Part shown: piece after piece, positions 8,318-20,307 of the stretch | How positions within the stretch are numbered: the first letter of the stretch is position 1 | Layout: each line of letters starts with the position of its first letter | Source of the DNA: Halocynthiibacter styelae | GTDB lineage: Bacteria; Pseudomonadota; Alphaproteobacteria; Rhodobacterales; Rhodobacteraceae | Direction: 5' to 3' | DNA: 64,000 bases | Assembly: GCF_016123485.1 (NCBI RefSeq) | Contig: NZ_JADCKQ010000003.1 | Coordinates: 62,001 to 126,000 of the forward strand | Notes under the pieces: model-generated | What the model was told of the DNA's origin: nothing | Databases searched by the model: none | The model's input: only the letters and a program-made list of their open reading frames with translations | Translations under genes and position numbers: made by a program

Positions 8318-8851
8318 ATGGCGAAACGGTGGTATTCTGTAAGCGTTCTCTCAAACTTTGAGAAGAAGATTGCCGAGCAGATCAGACATTCCGTAATCGA
8401 AAACGGTCTGGAGGATCAGATCGAAGAAGTGCTGGTGCCAACCGAAGAAGTAATCGAAGTGCGCCGTGGCAAGAAGGTAACGGCTGAACGCCGCTTTATG
8501 CCGGGTTACGTTCTGGTACGCATGGAAATGTCCGACGAAGGTTACCACCTTGTGAACTCCATCAACCGCGTCACCGGCTTCCTCGGCCCGCAAGGCCGCC
8601 CGATGCCAATGCGTGATGCGGAAGTAAACCAGATCCTCAACCGTGTTGAGGAAGGCGTTGAAGCGCCACGCACCCTGATTCACTTCGAAGTTGGGGAAAA
8701 AGTGGCTGTGAACGAAGGTCCGTTTGAAGGCTTTGACGGTATGGTTGAAGAGGTGGATGACGACAACCAGCGCCTCAAAGTGACTGTATCCATCTTCGGC
8801 CGCGAAACCCCGGTGGAACTGGAATACACCCAGGTGACCAAGCAGGGCTGA
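8318..8851 (+). CDS. nusG: Transcription termination/antitermination factor NusG
   Basis: NusG binds elongating RNA polymerase and links it to Rho or to the ribosome. The NGN domain begins RWYSVSVLSNFEKKIAEQI and contains the GYVLVRMEM strand; a KOW domain (EVGEKVAVNEGPFEGFDGMV) occupies the last 55 residues. At 177 residues it has the normal size. ATG 8318 is chosen over 8303 because the protein then begins MAKRWY as in relatives and GAGG lies 9 nt upstream. Confidence 0.96.
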   Translation: MAKRWYSVSVLSNFEKKIAEQIRHSVIENGLEDQIEEVLVPTEEVIEVRRGKKVTAERRFMPGYVLVRMEMSDEGYHLVNSINRVTGFLGPQGRPMPMRDAEVNQILNRVEEGVEAPRTLIHFEVGEKVAVNEGPFEGFDGMVEEVDDDNQRLKVTVSIFGRETPVELEYTQVTKQG

Positions 8852-8875
8852 TCCCGTACGGATTGCTAAAACGAC

Positions 8876-8903
8876 AAGCGGCCTTCCGGGCCGCTTTTCT
8901 TTT
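8876..8903 (+). terminator. Intrinsic terminator of nusG
   Basis: The stem AAGCGGCC / GGCCGCTT (8876-8883 and 8889-8896) with a TTTCTTTT tail, 25 bp after the nusG stop. Confidence 0.85.
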
Positions 8904-8923
8904 GCGCATACGTCTGAACTGCC

Positions 8924-8952
8924 TTGCAATGAAGCCCGGGCAGGTGTATCCC
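8924..8952 (+). promoter_or_regulatory. Promoter of rplKA
   Basis: TTGCAA (8924-8929), 17 bp, TATCCC (8947-8952), placed just after the nusG terminator. It leaves a leader of about 130 nt before rplK. Confidence 0.55.
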
Positions 8953-9086
8953 GCGCCAGTCGCAATGTGGTTCGCCGCAGGGCGATTCCTTTTGTGGGAG
9001 GCGAAGTCGTCGCGATGACTAAACCCAACCACTAACCCAAAGCATCGTCAACGCGTGATGATGTGGTGAAAATCAGGAGAAGCCTC

Positions 9087-9512
9087 ATGGCTAAAAAGCT
9101 CGCTGGCACAATGAAACTGCAGGTTCCTGCAGGTAAAGCCAACCCTTCCCCGCCCGTAGGTCCAGCACTGGGTCAACGCGGCATCAACATCATGGAATTC
9201 TGTAAAGCGTTTAACGCGAAAACACAGGAACTTGAAGTTGGCGCACCTTGCCCGACCGTGATCACATACTACCAGGATAAGTCCTTCACTATGGACATCA
9301 AGACGCCACCTGCGTCTTACTTCCTGAAGAAAGCTGCAAAGCTGTCATCCGGCGCGAAACTGCCAGGTCGTGAGACCGTAGGTTCCGTAACCGCTGCTCA
9401 GGTGAAAGAAATCGCCGAAGCAAAAATGAAAGACCTGAACGCGAACGACATCGATGCTGCTATGCAGATCATCCTTGGTTCTGCACGTTCCATGGGCATC
9501 GAGGTAAAGTAA
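9087..9512 (+). CDS. rplK: 50S ribosomal protein L11
   Basis: L11 binds 23S rRNA at the GTPase-associated centre. The 141-residue protein has the conserved N-terminal [18 protein letters not shown] and ends in the rRNA-binding domain with [10 protein letters not shown]. The start at 9087 follows AGGAGA and gives the family N terminus [20 protein letters not shown]; 9063 is an upstream extension. One base separates it from rplA, so the two are co-translated. In other bacteria the pair is controlled by L1; a site could lie in the 130-nt leader but was not identified. Confidence 0.97.
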   Translation: MAKKLAGTMKLQVPAGKANPSPPVGPALGQRGINIMEFCKAFNAKTQELEVGAPCPTVITYYQDKSFTMDIKTPPASYFLKKAAKLSSGAKLPGRETVGSVTAAQVKEIAEAKMKDLNANDIDAAMQIILGSARSMGIEVK

Positions 9513-9513
9513 G

Positions 9514-10212
9514 ATGGCAAAACTCGGAAAACGTACCGCTGCCGCTCGCGAAGCCTTCGCTGGTAAATCCAACCTGACCGTTGAAGAAGCTGTTGCGCTG
9601 GTGAAATCCAACGCAAACGCAAAATTCGACGAAACCATCGAAATCGCGATGAACCTGGGTGTTGACACCCGTCACGCTGACCAGATGGTTCGTGGTGTAA
9701 TCGGCCTGCCAAACGGCACCGGTAAAACCATGCGCGTTGCTGTTTTTGCACGCGGCCCGAAAGCTGAAGAAGCTCAGGCTGCTGGCGCAGACATCGTTGG
9801 TGCAGAAGACCTGATGGAAACCGTTCAGGGCGGCACAATCGATTTCGATCGTTGTATCGCAACACCTGACATGATGCCTGTTGTTGGTCGTCTGGGCAAA
9901 GTTCTTGGTCCACGCAACCTGATGCCAAACCCAAAAGTTGGCACTGTGACTATGGACGTTAAAGCAGCTGTTGAAGCTGCTAAAGGCGGCGAAGTTCAGT
10001 TCAAAGCTGAAAAAGGCGGTGTTGTACACGCCGGCGTTGGCAAAGCATCTTTTGACGAAGCTAAGCTGGTTGAGAACGTTCGTGCCTTTGTTGGTGCTGT
10101 TTCAAAAGCCAAGCCTGCTGGTGCCAAAGGCGCTTACATGAAATCCATCACCTTGACCTCCACAATGGGTCCTGGCGTGACGATTTCTGTAGACAACGCT
10201 GCAAGCGAATAA
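9514..10212 (+). CDS. rplA: 50S ribosomal protein L1
   Basis: L1 forms the mobile stalk beside the E site and in many bacteria represses its own mRNA. The 232-residue length is normal. Visible family segments include [13 protein letters not shown] and [21 protein letters not shown]. It starts one base after rplK stops and is followed by a strong terminator. Confidence 0.97.
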   Translation: MAKLGKRTAAAREAFAGKSNLTVEEAVALVKSNANAKFDETIEIAMNLGVDTRHADQMVRGVIGLPNGTGKTMRVAVFARGPKAEEAQAAGADIVGAEDLMETVQGGTIDFDRCIATPDMMPVVGRLGKVLGPRNLMPNPKVGTVTMDVKAAVEAAKGGEVQFKAEKGGVVHAGVGKASFDEAKLVENVRAFVGAVSKAKPAGAKGAYMKSITLTSTMGPGVTISVDNAASE

Positions 10213-10235
10213 GCTGCACTTGTTTTGAGATTTTG

Positions 10236-10263
10236 AAAGGCGTCCCCCGGGGCGCCTTTTTTA
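10236..10263 (+). terminator. Intrinsic terminator of rplKA
   Basis: The stem AAGGCGTCCCC / GGGGCGCCTT is followed by TTTTTTAT, 25 bp after the rplA stop. Confidence 0.88.
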
Positions 10264-10284
10264 TGTTTCGGGATAATTCCTGGC

Positions 10285-10313
10285 TTGGCAAATCCCGGCA
10301 AATCTCATAAAAG
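10285..10313 (+). promoter_or_regulatory. Promoter of rplJL
   Basis: TTGGCA (10285-10290), 17 bp, TAAAAG (10308-10313), shortly after the rplA terminator. Confidence 0.55.
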
Positions 10314-10319
10314 CATCCA

Positions 10320-10549
10320 GGCAGGAAAGCGTGCGATTCGTCGTGCGCTCTTTTGCTTTCGTCCAAGACGGTGGGTGATTGTCATTTGACCTTCATAATT
10401 CCTGCCTGAGACGGGTATGACCGGATTATTTCGAGGTTCTCCTCGGGTGGTTTTGGACTGGCCCCGTAGTACGGACCTGAACGCTGGATGTTCTGCATCT
10501 GGCAAAGTAGAGCCGGGGGGTGTAAGCCCCTCAAATTTGGAGTGAAACT
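10320..10549 (+). promoter_or_regulatory. Long rplJ leader, probable L10 leader
   Basis: About 230 nt separate the rplJ promoter from its GTG start and hold no gene. In proteobacteria this position carries the RNA that binds the L10-L7/L12 complex for feedback control. Local pairing potential is visible (CGGGTATGACCGG; AGCCGGGGGGTGTAAGCCCC near the start), but I did not fit it to the known model. Confidence 0.45.
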
Positions 10550-11062
10550 GTGGATAGAGCCCTTAAAGGAAAATTGGTCGACGAGCTCGGCCAAATCTTT
10601 GAAAGCTCTGGCGTTGTTGTGGTTAGCCACTACGAAGGCCTTACAGTTGCTGAAATGCAGGATCTGCGCGCTAAGATGAGCGAAGCAGGCGGATCCGTAC
10701 GTGTTGCCAAAAACAGGCTCGCCAAAATCGCCCTTGATGGTAAACCTTGCGAAAGCATTGGTGACCTTCTGACGGGTATGACCGTTCTGACCTATTCTGA
10801 GGATCCTGTGGCTGCGGCTAAGGTTACTCAGGAGTACTCTAAGGAAAACGACAAGCTCGTGATCCTTGGTGGTGCAATGGGTGAGAATGCTCTTGACGTT
10901 GCTGGCGTGAAAGCCGTTGCATCGATGCCATCCCGCGAGGAGCTTATTGCTTCCATCGTTGGCTGTATCGGCGCACCTGCTTCCAACATCGCCGGCGCGA
11001 TTGGCGCACCTGCAAGCAACATCGCAGGCGTTTTGTCTACAATCGAAGACAAAGCTGCTTAA
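10550..11062 (+). CDS. rplJ: 50S ribosomal protein L10
   Basis: L10 forms the base of the L7/L12 stalk. The protein begins at a GTG at 10550 with GGAG 7 nt upstream and the family N terminus [20 protein letters not shown]; 170 residues. The N-terminal rRNA-binding domain contains [11 protein letters not shown], and the C terminus is the L12-binding helix. Residues near 140-160 contain [10 protein letters not shown] twice in tandem, a short internal duplication. It is followed 69 bp later by rplL, its partner. Confidence 0.96.
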   Translation: MDRALKGKLVDELGQIFESSGVVVVSHYEGLTVAEMQDLRAKMSEAGGSVRVAKNRLAKIALDGKPCESIGDLLTGMTVLTYSEDPVAAAKVTQEYSKENDKLVILGGAMGENALDVAGVKAVASMPSREELIASIVGCIGAPASNIAGAIGAPASNIAGVLSTIEDKAA

Positions 11063-11131
11063 GCAACTTGAGACCTTCGCAGGGATACCCCCACGCGTTG
11101 GAACAGAAACTGAAAGAACGGAAACAGTATA

Positions 11132-11503
11132 ATGGCTGATCTGAAAAAACTTGCTGAAGAGATCGTAGGTCTGACCCTTCTCGAAGCACAAGAACTGAAA
11201 ACCATCCTGAAAGACGAGTACGGCATCGAGCCTGCTGCAGGTGGCGCAGTAATGATGGCTGCTGGCGGCGACGCTGGTGGTGCAGAAGAAGAAAAAACTG
11301 AATTCGACGTTGTTCTGAAGAACGCCGGCGCATCCAAAATCAACGTGATCAAAGAAGTTCGCGGCATCACAGGCCTGGGTCTGAAAGAAGCTAAAGAACT
11401 CGTTGAAGCTGGCGGCAAGATCAAAGAAGGCGTTGATAAAGCTGAAGCTGAAGACGTTAAAGCGAAGCTGGAAGCAGCTGGCGCTGAAGTCGAAGTGGCC
11501 TAA
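11132..11503 (+). CDS. rplL: 50S ribosomal protein L7/L12
   Basis: The multicopy acidic stalk protein that recruits translational GTPases. It is 123 residues, with the N-terminal dimerisation domain ([19 protein letters not shown]), an Ala/Gly hinge (about residues 36-52) and the factor-binding domain [24 protein letters not shown]. It is downstream of rplJ and upstream of rpoB, as in most bacteria. Confidence 0.97.
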   Translation: MADLKKLAEEIVGLTLLEAQELKTILKDEYGIEPAAGGAVMMAAGGDAGGAEEEKTEFDVVLKNAGASKINVIKEVRGITGLGLKEAKELVEAGGKIKEGVDKAEAEDVKAKLEAAGAEVEVA

Positions 11504-11539
11504 TTGGCCTCTGGCCCCTTTGGGAGCCACATGAAATTT

Positions 11540-11570
11540 GGCTGGACCTGGTGAAAATCCGGGTCCAGCC
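11540..11570 (+). promoter_or_regulatory. Hairpin in the rplL-rpoB gap, possible attenuator
   Basis: The 9-bp stem GGCTGGACC / GGTCCAGCC has a 13-nt loop and no T-run. A partial block between the ribosomal and polymerase genes is known in E. coli at this point, so an attenuating or processing role is plausible. The remaining sequence to 11773 shows no gene. Confidence 0.45.
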
Positions 11571-11773
11571 GAACCTGTCTCAGAAAGATCTTTTGTTTCA
11601 CTCGCCTTCAGGGTGATGTTTCGGAAAGACCTTTCTAAGGTATGTTCAACGGATCGGGAGCAGCCCCTGGGAAGGCTTGCACGAATAGATCTGAATATAT
11701 CGTTTTTTGTATGCACGCGTCTGTGACCCCCGACAGGCGTGCGCGGGCGAAAAAAATGAAGGTGACCAAGCGC

Positions 11774-14700
11774 ATGGCTCAAACCTATCTCGGCCAGAAA
11801 CGGCTTCGTAAGTATTTCGGTAAAATCCGCGAAGTTCTTGAGATGCCGAACCTTATTGAGGTTCAGAAATCTTCCTATGACCTGTTCCTGAAGTCCGGCG
11901 ATACGCTGGAACCAATGGATGGTGAAGGTATCAAAGGTGTTTTCCAATCGGTTTTCCCGATCAAGGATTTCAACGAAACATCCATTCTGGAATTCGTCAA
12001 ATACGAGCTGGAAAAGCCGAAGTATGACGTAGAAGAATGCATGCAGCGTGACATGACCTATGCTGCGCCGCTGAAGGTCACCCTGCGCCTCATCGTGTTT
12101 GATATTGATGAAGACACAGGCGCGAAGTCTGTTAAGGACATCAAAGAACAGGACGTCTTCATGGGCGACATGCCTTTGATGACACCAAACGGTACATTTG
12201 TTGTGAACGGCACCGAACGTGTGATCGTGTCCCAGATGCACCGTTCTCCTGGCGTGTTCTTTGACCACGACAAAGGCAAAACCCATTCTTCCGGTAAACT
12301 TCTGTTCGCCTGCCGCATCATTCCTTATCGCGGTTCCTGGCTGGACTTTGAATTTGACGCGAAAGACATCGTATTCGCCCGTATCGACCGTCGCCGTAAA
12401 CTGCCTGTGACCACGCTTCTTTATGCGCTTGGCCTGGACCAGGAAGGCATCTGTGACGCGTATTACAACACAGTGAACTACAAGCTGAAAAAGAACAAAG
12501 GCTGGGTAACACCGTTCTTCCCGGAACGAGTGCGCGGGACCCGTCCTGTCTATGATCTTGTGGATGCGAAATCTGGTGAAGTTATCGCGGAAGCTGGCAA
12601 AAAAGTAACGCCACGCGCCGTGAAAAAGCTGATCGAAGAAGGCAATGTAACCAACCTTCTCGTTCCATTTGATCAGATCGTTGGCCGCTTTGTTGCCAAA
12701 GATATCATCAACGAAGAAAATGGCGCGATCTATGTTGAGGCCGGCGACGAGCTGACTCTTGAAATGGACAAAGACGGCGACATCATCGGTGGCACTCTGC
12801 AGGAACTGCTGGAAGCCGGTATCACCGATATCCCGACGCTGGACATCGACAATGTGAACGTGGGTCCATACATCCGCAACACAATGGCGAACGACAAAAA
12901 CATGGGTCGCGACACCGCGCTTATGGATATCTATCGTGTGATGCGCCCGGGTGAACCGCCCACAGTTGACGCGGCATCTGCCCTGTTTGACACATTGTTC
13001 TTCGACAGTGAACGTTATGACCTGTCCGCAGTTGGCCGTGTGAAAATGAACATGCGTCTGGCTCTGGATGCAGAAGATACACAGCGTACTCTGCGCAAAG
13101 AAGACATCATCTCCTGTATCAAAGCGCTGGTTGAACTGCGTGATGGTAAAGGCGATATCGACGATATTGACCACCTTGGTAACCGTCGTGTGCGTTCCGT
13201 TGGCGAACTGATGGAAAACCAGTACCGCGTTGGTCTGCTGCGTATGGAACGCGCGATCAAAGAGCGTATGTCTTCCGTTGAAATCGACACTGTGATGCCA
13301 CAGGATCTGATCAACGCGAAACCTGCTGCTGCGGCTGTTCGTGAGTTCTTCGGCTCTTCCCAGCTGTCCCAGTTCATGGACCAAACCAACCCGCTGTCAG
13401 AAGTCACACACAAACGTCGTCTTTCCGCGCTTGGCCCAGGTGGTCTGACCCGCGAACGTGCCGGCTTTGAAGTCCGTGACGTTCACGCAACCCACTATGG
13501 TCGTATGTGTCCGATTGAAACGCCGGAAGGGCCAAACATTGGTCTGATCAACTCACTGGCGACCTTCGCACGTGTGAACAAATACGGTTTCATCGAAACA
13601 CCTTACCGTAAGGTTGTTGACGGTCACGTGACTGACGAAGTTCAGTATATGTCCGCGACTGAAGAAATGCGTCACACTGTGGCCCAGGCCAACGCGACGC
13701 TGGATGAGAACGGCAACTTCATCAATGATCTGGTATCTACCCGTGAATCCGGTGACTATAAGCTGTCCCAGCGTGAAAATGTTGACCTGATCGACGTTTC
13801 ACCAAAGCAGCTGGTCTCTGTTGCGGCCTCTCTGATCCCATTCCTTGAAAACGACGATGCGAACCGGGCCCTGATGGGTTCGAACATGATGCGTCAGGCG
13901 GTGCCACTGCTTCAGGCAGAAGCGCCGATCGTTGGCACAGGTATTGAGGAAATCGTCGCACGTGACTCTGGTGCTGCCTATATGGCGAACCGCGGTGGTG
14001 TGGTTGACCAGGTTGATGCGCAGCGTATCGTTATCCGTGCAACTGAAGATCTCGAAATGGGTGACGCAGGTGTGGATATCTACCGCATGCGCAAATTCCA
14101 GCGTTCCAACCAGAACACCTGCATCAACCAGCGTCCGCTGGTGAAAGTAGGCCAGAAGGTTGCAAAAGGCGAAGTGATTGCTGACGGCCCATCCACCGAT
14201 ATCGGTGAACTGGCGCTGGGTAAAAACGTCGTCGTGGCGTTTATGCCATGGAACGGCTACAACTATGAGGACTCCATCCTCATTTCCGAACGTATCGCGC
14301 GTGATGACGTGTTCACATCCGTCCACATCGAAGAATTCGAAGTGGCGGCCCGTGACACCAAGCTCGGCCCTGAGGAAATCACACGTGATATTCCAAACGT
14401 GGGTGAAGAAGCGCTGCGCAACCTCGATGAGGCTGGCATTGTTTACATCGGTGCCGATGTAGAACCTGGCGACATTCTGGTTGGTAAGATCACACCAAAA
14501 GGCGAAAGCCCGATGACACCGGAAGAAAAGCTTCTGCGTGCGATCTTTGGTGAGAAAGCATCTGACGTCCGTGACACATCCATGCGCGTGAAGCCGGGTG
14601 ACTTCGGTACTGTTGTAGAAGTGCGTGTCTTCAACCGCCATGGTGTGGAAAAAGACGAACGTGCGCTGCAGATCGAGCGTGAAGAAGTCGAAGCACTGGC

Positions 14701-15910
14701 CCGTGACCGTGACGATGAACTTGCGATCCTGGATCGCAACATCTACGCACGTCTGCGTGACCAGATCCTTGGCAATGTTGCTGTGAAAGGCCCGAAAGGC
14801 CTGGCACCAAACACCAAGATCACTGAAGATGTTCTGTCCGAACTCTCCCGTGGTCTGTGGTGGCAGCTGGCCCTTGAGGACGAAGATGCAGCACAAATCG
14901 TTGAAGCTCTGAATGAGCAGTACGAACTGCAGAAACGTGCATTGGACGCGCGCTTTGAAGACAAAGTTGAAAAAGTCCGTCGCGGCGATGATCTGCCTCC
15001 TGGTGTGATGAAGATGGTTAAAGTCTTCATCGCGGTGAAGCGTAAGCTTCAGCCTGGTGATAAAATGGCGGGTCGTCACGGGAACAAAGGTGTTATTTCC
15101 AAGGTTGTGCCTATGGAAGACATGCCGTTCCTTGCCGATGGTACTCCGGTTGATTTCTGTCTGAACCCGCTTGGTGTGCCTTCACGTATGAACGTCGGTC
15201 AGATCCTTGAAACCCACATGGGTTGGGCTGGTCGTGGTCTGGGTATCAACATTGATGAATCCCTGCAGGCTTACCGTCGCAACGGCGACCTGACTCCGGT
15301 GAAAGAAGCGATGCGCATTGCTTATGGCGATGACGTGTATGCTGAAGGCATCGAAGGCATGGAAGACGAAGATCTTCTGGAAGCAGCAGGTAATGTGACC
15401 CGTGGTGTTCCGATCGCAACGCCGGTCTTTGACGGTGCGAAGGAAGCAGACGTGAACTCTGCGCTGGAACGTGCCGGTTTCGACACTTCTGGTCAGTCTG
15501 TTCTGTATGATGGCCGCACCGGTGAACGTTTCGCACGTGAAGTGACCGTTGGTGTGAAATATCTGCTGAAACTGCACCACCTCGTGGACGACAAAATTCA
15601 CGCACGTTCCACCGGGCCTTACTCTCTCGTTACGCAACAGCCTCTGGGTGGTAAAGCTCAGTTCGGTGGTCAGCGCTTCGGTGAGATGGAAGTCTGGGCT
15701 CTGGAAGCATATGGCGCGGCTTATACCCTGCAGGAAATGCTCACTGTTAAGTCTGATGACGTAGCAGGCCGGACGAAAGTCTATGAGAGCATCGTGAAGG
15801 GCGAAGATAACTTCGAAGCCGGTGTACCGGAAAGCTTCAACGTGCTTGTGAAAGAAGTCCGGGGCCTCGGCCTCAACATGGAACTCCTGGATGCGGAGGA
15901 AGATGAATAA
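11774..15910 (+). CDS. rpoB: DNA-directed RNA polymerase subunit beta
   Basis: The beta subunit forms much of the polymerase catalytic cleft. From ATG 11774 (AAGGTGA upstream at 11759-11765) the protein is 1378 residues and starts [20 protein letters not shown] like its relatives; a longer frame from 11642 and an ATG at 11756 lack good signals. The rifampicin pocket is intact: [19 protein letters not shown] from residue 531, with Asp536, His546 and Ser551 matching E. coli D516, H526 and S531, the sensitive-type residues. rpoC follows after 51 bp. Confidence 0.98.
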   Translation: MAQTYLGQKRLRKYFGKIREVLEMPNLIEVQKSSYDLFLKSGDTLEPMDGEGIKGVFQSVFPIKDFNETSILEFVKYELEKPKYDVEECMQRDMTYAAPLKVTLRLIVFDIDEDTGAKSVKDIKEQDVFMGDMPLMTPNGTFVVNGTERVIVSQMHRSPGVFFDHDKGKTHSSGKLLFACRIIPYRGSWLDFEFDAKDIVFARIDRRRKLPVTTLLYALGLDQEGICDAYYNTVNYKLKKNKGWVTPFFPERVRGTRPVYDLVDAKSGEVIAEAGKKVTPRAVKKLIEEGNVTNLLVPFDQIVGRFVAKDIINEENGAIYVEAGDELTLEMDKDGDIIGGTLQELLEAGITDIPTLDIDNVNVGPYIRNTMANDKNMGRDTALMDIYRVMRPGEPPTVDAASALFDTLFFDSERYDLSAVGRVKMNMRLALDAEDTQRTLRKEDIISCIKALVELRDGKGDIDDIDHLGNRRVRSVGELMENQYRVGLLRMERAIKERMSSVEIDTVMPQDLINAKPAAAAVREFFGSSQLSQFMDQTNPLSEVTHKRRLSALGPGGLTRERAGFEVRDVHATHYGRMCPIETPEGPNIGLINSLATFARVNKYGFIETPYRKVVDGHVTDEVQYMSATEEMRHTVAQANATLDENGNFINDLVSTRESGDYKLSQRENVDLIDVSPKQLVSVAASLIPFLENDDANRALMGSNMMRQAVPLLQAEAPIVGTGIEEIVARDSGAAYMANRGGVVDQVDAQRIVIRATEDLEMGDAGVDIYRMRKFQRSNQNTCINQRPLVKVGQKVAKGEVIADGPSTDIGELALGKNVVVAFMPWNGYNYEDSILISERIARDDVFTSVHIEEFEVAARDTKLGPEEITRDIPNVGEEALRNLDEAGIVYIGADVEPGDILVGKITPKGESPMTPEEKLLRAIFGEKASDVRDTSMRVKPGDFGTVVEVRVFNRHGVEKDERALQIEREEVEALARDRDDELAILDRNIYARLRDQILGNVAVKGPKGLAPNTKITEDVLSELSRGLWWQLALEDEDAAQIVEALNEQYELQKRALDARFEDKVEKVRRGDDLPPGVMKMVKVFIAVKRKLQPGDKMAGRHGNKGVISKVVPMEDMPFLADGTPVDFCLNPLGVPSRMNVGQILETHMGWAGRGLGINIDESLQAYRRNGDLTPVKEAMRIAYGDDVYAEGIEGMEDEDLLEAAGNVTRGVPIATPVFDGAKEADVNSALERAGFDTSGQSVLYDGRTGERFAREVTVGVKYLLKLHHLVDDKIHARSTGPYSLVTQQPLGGKAQFGGQRFGEMEVWALEAYGAAYTLQEMLTVKSDDVAGRTKVYESIVKGEDNFEAGVPESFNVLVKEVRGLGLNMELLDAEEDE

Positions 15911-15961
15911 GGCCCCGCGCCTTATTCATCCTTCCTTCCCCCTTAGATAAAGGTACGCAAA

Positions 15962-18900
15962 ATGAACCAGGAACTGTCAACAAACCCGTTTAACCCGCTG
16001 GCCCCACAGAAGACCTTTGATGAAATCAAAGTGTCCCTGGCGTCTCCGGAACGGATTCTTTCATGGTCTTTCGGTGAGATTAAGAAACCGGAAACCATCA
16101 ACTACCGTACATTCAAGCCAGAACGCGATGGTCTGTTCTGCGCACGGATCTTTGGCCCGATCAAAGATTACGAATGTCTGTGTGGTAAATATAAGCGCAT
16201 GAAATATCGCGGCGTTGTCTGCGAAAAATGTGGTGTGGAAGTAACACTGCAAAAAGTGCGCCGTGAACGTATGGGCCACATCGAACTGGCGTCCCCAGTT
16301 GCGCATATCTGGTTCCTCAAGTCCCTGCCAAGCCGGATCGGCCTGATGCTGGACATGACCCTGCGTGATCTGGAACGTATTCTGTACTTCGAAAACTACG
16401 TTGTGATCGAACCTGGCCTGACAGACCTGACCTTTGGTCAGATGATGTCAGAAGAAGAATACATGGATGCACAAGACGCATACGGCATGGATGCTTTCAC
16501 CGCCGGTATCGGTGCGGAAGCCATCCGTGAAATGCTGTCCATGATCGACCTGGAAGCTGAAGCAGAAGCACTGCGTGCGGATCTGGCTGTGGCAACAGGC
16601 GAACTGAAGCCTAAGAAGATCATCAAACGTCTGAAGATCGTTGAAAGCTTCCTTGAATCCGGCAACCGCCCTGAGTGGATGATCATGACCGTTATTCCGG
16701 TCATTCCACCAGAACTGCGCCCATTGGTTCCACTGGATGGCGGCCGCTTTGCGACGTCAGATCTGAACGACCTTTACCGTCGTGTGATCAACCGGAACAA
16801 CCGTCTGAAGCGCCTGATCGAACTTCGCGCACCTGACATCATCGTCCGGAACGAAAAACGTATGTTGCAGGAATCTGTGGATGCTCTGTTTGACAACGGT
16901 CGTCGTGGCCGTGTGATCACCGGTGCGAACAAACGTCCTCTGAAATCCCTCAGCGATATGCTGAAGGGTAAGCAAGGTCGTTTCCGTCAGAACCTTTTGG
17001 GTAAACGCGTCGACTTCTCTGGTCGTTCGGTCATTGTGACCGGTCCGGAACTGAAGCTGCATCAATGTGGTCTGCCGAAAAAGATGGCGCTTGAGCTGTT
17101 CAAGCCGTTTATCTATTCGCGCCTTGAAGCCAAAGGTCTGTCTTCCACTGTGAAGCAAGCCAAGAAACTGGTTGAAAAAGAACGTCCCGAAGTCTGGGAT
17201 ATCCTGGATGAGGTCATCCGCGAACATCCGGTCATGCTGAACCGTGCGCCGACGCTGCACCGTCTTGGCATCCAGGCGTTTGAACCTGTGCTGATCGAAG
17301 GTAAAGCCATCCAGCTGCACCCGCTTGTATGTTCCGCGTTTAACGCTGACTTCGACGGTGACCAGATGGCGGTTCACGTACCGCTGTCTCTGGAAGCGCA
17401 GCTTGAAGCACGCGTCTTGATGATGTCCACCAACAACGTTCTGTCACCTGCAAACGGTGCACCGATCATTGTTCCTTCTCAGGATATGATTCTGGGCATC
17501 TACTATATCACGATGCAGCGCGAAGGCATGAAAGGCGAAGGCATGGTCTTTGCCGACGTTGACGAAGTGCAGCACGCTCTGGACGCGGGTGAAGTTCACC
17601 TGCACGCCAAAATCACAGCCCGCATCCCGCAGGTTGATGAAGAAGGCAACACCGTGATGAAGCGCTTTGAAACCACTCCGGGCCGTGTACGCCTGGGTGC
17701 GCTTCTGCCACAGAACGCCAAAGCACCATTTGATCTGGTGAACGGTCTTCTGCGGAAGAAAGAAGTGCAAAGCGTGATTGACACTGTCTACCGCTACTGT
17801 GGTCAGAAAGAATCTGTGATCTTCTGTGACCAGATCATGTCCACAGGCTTCAAAGAAGCGTTTAAAGCCGGTATTTCCTTCGGCAAAGACGACATGGTTA
17901 TCCCTGATACCAAATGGCCGCTGGTTGATGAAACCCGCGATCAGGTGAAGGGCTTTGAACAGCAGTATATGGACGGCCTGATCACTCAGGGTGAAAAATA
18001 CAACAAAGCAATCGATGCCTGGTCAAAGTGTAACGACAAAGTCACCGACGCGATGATGTCTACGATTTCTGACACTGGTTCCGATGAAAACGGTGCGGAA
18101 AACGAACCAAACTCTGTTTACATGATGGCCCACTCCGGTGCGCGTGGTTCTGTAACACAGATGAAACAGCTGGGCGGTATGCGCGGTCTGATGGCAAAGC
18201 CGAACGGCGATATCATCGAAACACCGATCATCTCGAACTTTAAAGAAGGTCTGTCGGTTCTTGAGTACTTCAACTCTACCCACGGTGCCCGTAAAGGTCT
18301 GTCCGATACCGCGCTTAAAACAGCGAACTCTGGTTATCTGACACGTCGTCTGGTTGACGTTGCGCAGGACTGTATCGTGCGTGAACACGATTGCGGAACT
18401 GAACTGGCTGTGACCATTGAAGCGGCTGTGAACGACGGTGACGTTGTTGCGTCCCTGGGCGAACGTGCACTGGGTCGTGTTTCTGCTGATGATGTCATGG
18501 TGCCTGGCACTGAAGACCAGCTGCTGGTTGCTGCCGGCGCGCTGATCGACGAACGCAAAGCGGATGAGATCGAAGCAAGTGGTCTGGCCTCTATGCGTGT
18601 GCGCAGCCCGCTGACCTGTGAAGCCGAAGAAGGCGTCTGTGTTCAGTGTTACGGTCGTGACCTTGCACGCGGCACCCAGGTGAACCAGGGTGAAGCTGTT
18701 GGTATCATCGCGGCGCAGTCCATTGGTGAACCTGGCACACAGCTGACCATGCGTACATTCCACATTGGTGGTGTTGCACAGGCCGGTGGCCAGCAATCCT
18801 TCCAGGAAGCATCTGCCGACGGTAAGATCGAACTGCGTAACGCAAATGTTCTTAAAAATGCAGCCGGTGATCTGGTTGTTATGGGCCGGAACATGGCGGT

Positions 18901-20227
18901 CGCGATCATCGATGAAAACGGTGAAGAGCGTGCGAACTTCAAAGTTGGCTACGGTTCAAAAATGCACGTCAAAGATGGTGCCTCTGTGGCCCGTGGTGAC
19001 AAGCTGTTTGAATGGGATCCATACACGCTGCCGATCATCGCTGAGAAAGCCGGTACCGCTAAGTTTGTTGACCTGATCAGCGGTATCGCTGTGCGGGATG
19101 AAACCGACGAAGCAACCGGTATGACCCAGAAGATCGTGATCGACTGGCGTGCAGCGCCAAAAGGCAACGAACTGAAGCCGGAAATCATCGTTATGGATGA
19201 AAACGGCGAACCAATGCGCAACGATGCAGGTAACCCTGTTTCCTACGCAATGTCTGTGGATGCGGTTCTTTCGATCGAAGAAGGTCAGAAGATCGCAGCC
19301 GGTGACATCGTTGCGCGTATCCCGCGTGAAGGTTCTAAAACCAAGGACATCACCGGTGGTCTGCCACGTGTGGCTGAACTGTTCGAAGCACGTCGCCCGA
19401 AAGATCACGCGATCATCGCTGAAATCGATGGTTATGTGCGCTTCGGCCGTGACTATAAGAACAAGCGTCGTATCTCTATCGAACCAGCAGATGAGTCCCT
19501 CGAAACCGTGGAATACATGGTACCGAAGGGCAAACACATCCCGGTTGCCGAAGGTGATTTCATCCAGAAGGGTGAATACATCATGGACGGTAACCCTGCT
19601 CCGCACGATATTCTTGCGGTTATGGGTGTGGAAGCGCTGGCGAACTACATGATCGACGAAGTTCAGGACGTTTACCGTCTGCAGGGCGTGAAGATTAACG
19701 ATAAACACATCGAAGTTATCGTGCGTCAGATGCTGCAGAAATGGGAAATCCAGGACTCTGGTGAAACCACACTGCTGAAAGGTGAACACGTTGATAAGGC
19801 CGAATTTGACGCCGCCAACGCAAAAGCCATTGAACGCGGTGTACGTCCGGCCAAAGGCGAACCGATCCTGCTGGGTATCACCAAAGCATCCCTGCAGACA
19901 CGTTCCTTCATCTCTGCGGCGTCCTTCCAGGAAACCACACGTGTTCTGACCGAGGCATCTGTCCAGGGTAAGAAAGACAAGCTGGTTGGTCTGAAAGAAA
20001 ACGTCATCGTGGGCCGTCTGATCCCGGCGGGTACCGGTGGGGCAACCCAGCAGGTGCGCAAAGTTGCTGCGGATCGCGACAATGTGGTTCTCGAAGCCCG
20101 TCGCGAAGAAGCCGAACAGGCTGCTGCTCTGGCGGCACCATCGGCTGCTCCTGCGGACGGCGATATGGCGCAGGCCGAAGCTATGATGAAAGAAATGATG
20201 GACAGCGGGATCATCGGCAACGACTGA
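15962..20227 (+). CDS. rpoC: DNA-directed RNA polymerase subunit beta'
   Basis: The catalytic subunit of RNA polymerase, 1421 residues. The N-terminal zinc site (CLCGKY...CEKCGVEVT, about residues 72-92), the Mg-binding NADFDGD at 461-467, and the second zinc cluster ([16 protein letters not shown]) are all present. It shares a transcript with rpoB and ends at a strong terminator. Confidence 0.98.
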   Translation: MNQELSTNPFNPLAPQKTFDEIKVSLASPERILSWSFGEIKKPETINYRTFKPERDGLFCARIFGPIKDYECLCGKYKRMKYRGVVCEKCGVEVTLQKVRRERMGHIELASPVAHIWFLKSLPSRIGLMLDMTLRDLERILYFENYVVIEPGLTDLTFGQMMSEEEYMDAQDAYGMDAFTAGIGAEAIREMLSMIDLEAEAEALRADLAVATGELKPKKIIKRLKIVESFLESGNRPEWMIMTVIPVIPPELRPLVPLDGGRFATSDLNDLYRRVINRNNRLKRLIELRAPDIIVRNEKRMLQESVDALFDNGRRGRVITGANKRPLKSLSDMLKGKQGRFRQNLLGKRVDFSGRSVIVTGPELKLHQCGLPKKMALELFKPFIYSRLEAKGLSSTVKQAKKLVEKERPEVWDILDEVIREHPVMLNRAPTLHRLGIQAFEPVLIEGKAIQLHPLVCSAFNADFDGDQMAVHVPLSLEAQLEARVLMMSTNNVLSPANGAPIIVPSQDMILGIYYITMQREGMKGEGMVFADVDEVQHALDAGEVHLHAKITARIPQVDEEGNTVMKRFETTPGRVRLGALLPQNAKAPFDLVNGLLRKKEVQSVIDTVYRYCGQKESVIFCDQIMSTGFKEAFKAGISFGKDDMVIPDTKWPLVDETRDQVKGFEQQYMDGLITQGEKYNKAIDAWSKCNDKVTDAMMSTISDTGSDENGAENEPNSVYMMAHSGARGSVTQMKQLGGMRGLMAKPNGDIIETPIISNFKEGLSVLEYFNSTHGARKGLSDTALKTANSGYLTRRLVDVAQDCIVREHDCGTELAVTIEAAVNDGDVVASLGERALGRVSADDVMVPGTEDQLLVAAGALIDERKADEIEASGLASMRVRSPLTCEAEEGVCVQCYGRDLARGTQVNQGEAVGIIAAQSIGEPGTQLTMRTFHIGGVAQAGGQQSFQEASADGKIELRNANVLKNAAGDLVVMGRNMAVAIIDENGEERANFKVGYGSKMHVKDGASVARGDKLFEWDPYTLPIIAEKAGTAKFVDLISGIAVRDETDEATGMTQKIVIDWRAAPKGNELKPEIIVMDENGEPMRNDAGNPVSYAMSVDAVLSIEEGQKIAAGDIVARIPREGSKTKDITGGLPRVAELFEARRPKDHAIIAEIDGYVRFGRDYKNKRRISIEPADESLETVEYMVPKGKHIPVAEGDFIQKGEYIMDGNPAPHDILAVMGVEALANYMIDEVQDVYRLQGVKINDKHIEVIVRQMLQKWEIQDSGETTLLKGEHVDKAEFDAANAKAIERGVRPAKGEPILLGITKASLQTRSFISAASFQETTRVLTEASVQGKKDKLVGLKENVIVGRLIPAGTGGATQQVRKVAADRDNVVLEARREEAEQAAALAAPSAAPADGDMAQAEAMMKEMMDSGIIGND

Positions 20228-20252
20228 TGATCAACCTGATCACGCTTCATAA

Positions 20253-20286
20253 GAAAGGCCCTGACAATGTCGGGGCCTTTTTCTTT
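20253..20286 (+). terminator. Intrinsic terminator of rpoBC
   Basis: The stem AAAGGCCC...GGGCCTTT with an inner GACA/TGTC pair and a TTTTTCTTT tail, 26 bp after rpoC. Confidence 0.88.
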
Positions 20287-20307
20287 GGGGGGGGGCACAT
20301 GTGAAGG

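Noticed and set aside
11642-11773. Upstream start for rpoB
   Set aside because: The added residues do not match the RpoB family and the ATG at 11756 has no Shine-Dalgarno sequence; 11774 does.
10382-13384. A 1000-codon open frame on the minus strand opposite rplJ, rplL and rpoB
   Set aside because: It is the mirror of strongly biased codons in real genes; composition is Phe/His/Val-rich noise and it matches no family.
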